Source: a virus
DNA length: 22,272 bases
IMG/VR virus record: IMGVR_UViG_3300042891_000690
Coordinates: 1 to 22,272 of that record
Strand: one strand, 5' to 3'
A program made the translations under genes and the position numbers. Shown piece after piece: positions 20,401-22,272 of this stretch. The notes under the pieces were generated by a model. The model searched no databases and was not told where the DNA came from. It saw nothing but the letters and a program-made list of their open reading frames with translations. Each line of letters begins with the position of its first letter. The first letter of the stretch is position 1.

Positions 20401-22272
20401 CTTCTTCCTCCTCTTGAACCTGGTGAATTGGCTCCTCCGCCTCCGCCAGAACTTCCTCCGCTAGTAGAGCCACCTGTGGCTCCTCCTGTTGCTACTGCTG
20501 CTGCGTTAATTGCAGCACCTGTTGCTACAACTGTTGCTACAACCATATCTGTTGCTTCTTCTCTTTCTTCTTCAGTCATGTCAGCACCAATACTTCCAAT
20601 TGCTGCAAGTGCTGCTCCTGGATCTGTAAATATTGCTTCTACCAATGCACCTGCATCTTCAACTAATTCAATATTTGCAGCAACTTCTGCAGTAATAACC
20701 AATGCATTTCCATTCTCATCTGTACGAACTTCAATTGGTGTTTCAGGTGGTAGGTCTGCATATGAAACTCCAGATGTCTGAACTTGTTCTGCTGATATTG
20801 ATTCTCCAGGTTTAAGGTTTTCAATTAATGCCTCAACAAGAATTTCTTTTTGTTCTTCAGTTAATTCTTTTCCATCTTTTGCTTCTTCAAGTATTTCTTT
20901 TAATTCTTCTTCAGCAGCCTTTTCTTCTTCTGCCTCAATAGCCTCTGCTTCTGCAATTTCCGCTAACTCTTCTGCAATTTCTGCTTCTTCTTCTGCTATG
21001 GCTGCTTCCGCTTCTGCTTTAGCATTTTCTATTTCTTGTTCCATAGCCTCTTGTTCAGCAGCAATTCTATCTGCTTCTGCTTGAGCATTTGCTTCTTCTT
21101 GTGCATTTGCTTCTTCTTGTGCAATGCGGTCTGCTTCTGCCTGTGCTTCTGCTCTCATCTGTGCTTCTATTGCTTCAAGTTCTGCTGCTATACGATCTGC
21201 CTCTGCATTTGCATCAATCTCTGCCTGTATCCTTGCTGCCTCTTCAGCCATTTCTGCTGCTTCTTCTGCTAATTTTGCAGCAAGTTCTGCTGCTATTCTA
21301 TTTGCTTCTGCATTGGCTGCAGCAAGGGCTGCAAGTCTGTTTGCTTCCGCTTGTGCTGCGGCTGCTTGTTCTGCAATCATTGCTGCTGCTTCAGCCTGTA
21401 TCCTTGCTGCCTCTGCTTGTTGTGCTGCTGCTTGGGCTGCTACTTGTGCTGCAATTGCTGCTTCGGCTTGTGCTTGTGCCAGTGCTTGGGCTACTGCTTG
21501 GGCTGCTGCTGCGGCTTCTGCTGCTGCAGCCTCTGTTGCCAACCTTATAGCCTCTTCTTCTGCAGCAATGGCTGCTAGTCTTGCATTTTCTGCATCAATA
21601 ATCGCTTGGGCTGCTGCCTCTTCTGCAGCAATTTCTTCTGCAGTTTTACCAATTTTTAATGTAACCACATTTGAATTTTCAGAATATAAAGGTAGTGTGT
21701 CATTATCTGATCTAATATGAAATGACCATACTGTTCCACTTGGCATTAGACTTTCAAGTAATGAGTGGCTAATTGTTATTGTTGTATTGAGGGAGTTAGG
21801 GCCACCAACATTTCCAGTTGCAATACCCCAGCCATTTTGTCCCTGAGTATTAAGACCTATAGCATATCTTTCTGGTTGAATATTGCCAGTATTTGGGGCT
21901 TCCCAAGTTAATACCGTTGATGTTTCTCCATCTACTACTGTTAAATTTTGTGGAGCACCTATGGTATTTATTATTGGGGCTGCTTGTGAAGTAAATGCTG
22001 ATGCTGGAATAATATCCATAGATCCAGATTGATCCCAATGAAGGAATACATTTGCTCCCCCGCCATTTTCATAGTACATCAATTCTATAGTTTTTGGAAC
22101 TCCTGCTGTAAAAGAAACTGGAGCACTTGTAGTTCCTCCACCACCTTTATCAACCCAGTCATTTGTTATTAAAGTTCCATCAAGATATAGTTTAGTTCCA
22201 TCATCTGCTGTTGCTAAAAATGATATTTCTTGGGTTGTATTGCTAAGTATTGATCCTGTAAATCTTACAATG
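20394..22272 (-). CDS. PA14-FN3-Ala/Glu coiled-coil fibre-like protein (partial)
   Basis: The frame is open to the right edge, so the N-terminus is missing; the ATG at 22079 is internal. At least 625 residues are in the window. First comes the end of a PA14 domain (ATADDGTKLYLDGTL, then MYYENGGGANVFLHWDQ), which binds sugars. An FN3 domain follows (GAPQNLTVVDGETSTVLTW). Next is a helical Ala/Glu/Gln-rich rod of about 230 residues, then an acidic helical part, and last a Gly/Ser-rich tail ending GGRRW. This fits a long surface or fibre protein that binds host glycans. Host surface proteins have similar layouts, so capture is possible. Confidence 0.75.
   Translation of the reverse strand, partial: IVRFTGSILSNTTQEISFLATADDGTKLYLDGTLITNDWVDKGGGGTTSAPVSFTAGVPKTIELMYYENGGGANVFLHWDQSGSMDIIPASAFTSQAAPIINTIGAPQNLTVVDGETSTVLTWEAPNTGNIQPERYAIGLNTQGQNGWGIATGNVGGPNSLNTTITISHSLLESLMPSGTVWSFHIRSDNDTLPLYSENSNVVTLKIGKTAEEIAAEEAAAQAIIDAENARLAAIAAEEEAIRLATEAAAAEAAAAAQAVAQALAQAQAEAAIAAQVAAQAAAQQAEAARIQAEAAAMIAEQAAAAQAEANRLAALAAANAEANRIAAELAAKLAEEAAEMAEEAARIQAEIDANAEADRIAAELEAIEAQMRAEAQAEADRIAQEEANAQEEANAQAEADRIAAEQEAMEQEIENAKAEAEAAIAEEEAEIAEELAEIAEAEAIEAEEEKAAEEELKEILEEAKDGKELTEEQKEILVEALIENLKPGESISAEQVQTSGVSYADLPPETPIEVRTDENGNALVITAEVAANIELVEDAGALVEAIFTDPGAALAAIGSIGADMTEEEREEATDMVVATVVATGAAINAAAVATGGATGGSTSGGSSGGGGGANSPGSRGGRRW

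Noticed and set aside
20231-20473. 80-aa open frame ending with a Cys/Trp-rich part
   Set aside because: It overlaps the fibre gene end and the better-supported 59-aa membrane gene at 20221-20400, has no ribosome site, and its composition is unlike a normal protein.
21124-21620. The repetitive GCT/GCA-type stretch as a CRISPR or tandem repeat array
   Set aside because: The repeats are codon-level and encode an Ala/Glu helix in one long frame, with no conserved repeat-spacer structure.
21036-21720. Several long open frames on the + strand opposite the fibre gene
   Set aside because: They are made of Leu/Cys or Ala/Ser-rich strings that mirror the Ala/Glu codon repeats of the - strand gene. 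None has a clear ribosome site or plausible protein sequence.

Overview
The window looks like part of the genome of a tailed phage of an actinomycete, probably an uncultured AT-rich freshwater type. It is clearly AT-rich by eye (not computed). It holds a WhiB-type iron-sulfur regulator and a small CxxC protein resembling the actinobacterial DUF7455 group. It also has a CHAP endolysin, holin-like membrane proteins, a PA14/FN3 fibre-type protein, a lone tRNA-Thr and many small, tightly overlapping genes. Host, phage group and virion roles are inferences from gene families; no terminase, portal or major capsid gene lies in the window.

Left part (1-12413): a surface-glycan or modification cassette with frequent strand switches. 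A + operon (two small unknowns, a thioredoxin, an SGNH-like hydrolase) runs convergently into a NodU/TobZ-type carbamoyltransferase. The carbamoyltransferase follows a second SGNH-like gene that appears broken by an in-frame TAA. Two small phage proteins with a shared W-[DE]-G-S-[AM]-F motif follow. Then come a CgeB-like glycosyltransferase, a class I methyltransferase and a GT-A-like glycosyltransferase. A tightly coupled + operon (7066-12413) encodes an NAD-dependent sugar epimerase, an FkbM-type methyltransferase and four glycosyltransferase-like proteins. One of these carries a C-terminal zinc ribbon resembling ribosomal protein bL31. Together these could build, methylate, carbamoylate and deacylate a sugar decoration, on the virion or on the infected cell.

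Right part (12397-22272): nearly all genes are on the - strand. In transcription order they are a PA14-FN3-coiled-coil fibre-like protein (cut by the window edge), two small membrane proteins, a proteasome-beta-like Ntn hydrolase, a small acidic protein, tRNA-Thr(UGU), the CHAP endolysin, a 48-aa protein and a secreted HNH nuclease. After these come an FmdB-like zinc ribbon, a CxxC protein, several unknowns, WhiB, a secreted subtilisin-like protease, a pyrimidine-dimer glycosylase, a membrane coiled-coil protein, a holin-like protein and a Stealth-like glycan transferase. Lysis, host takeover and secreted hydrolases are therefore mixed in one run.

Regulation: many promoters show an extended -10 box (TGN-TAYAAT or close to it). 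Three of them sit exactly 6 nt before an ATG, which predicts leaderless mRNAs. Two pairs of divergent promoters overlap closely enough that polymerases would compete. Two hairpin terminators are visible on the - strand.
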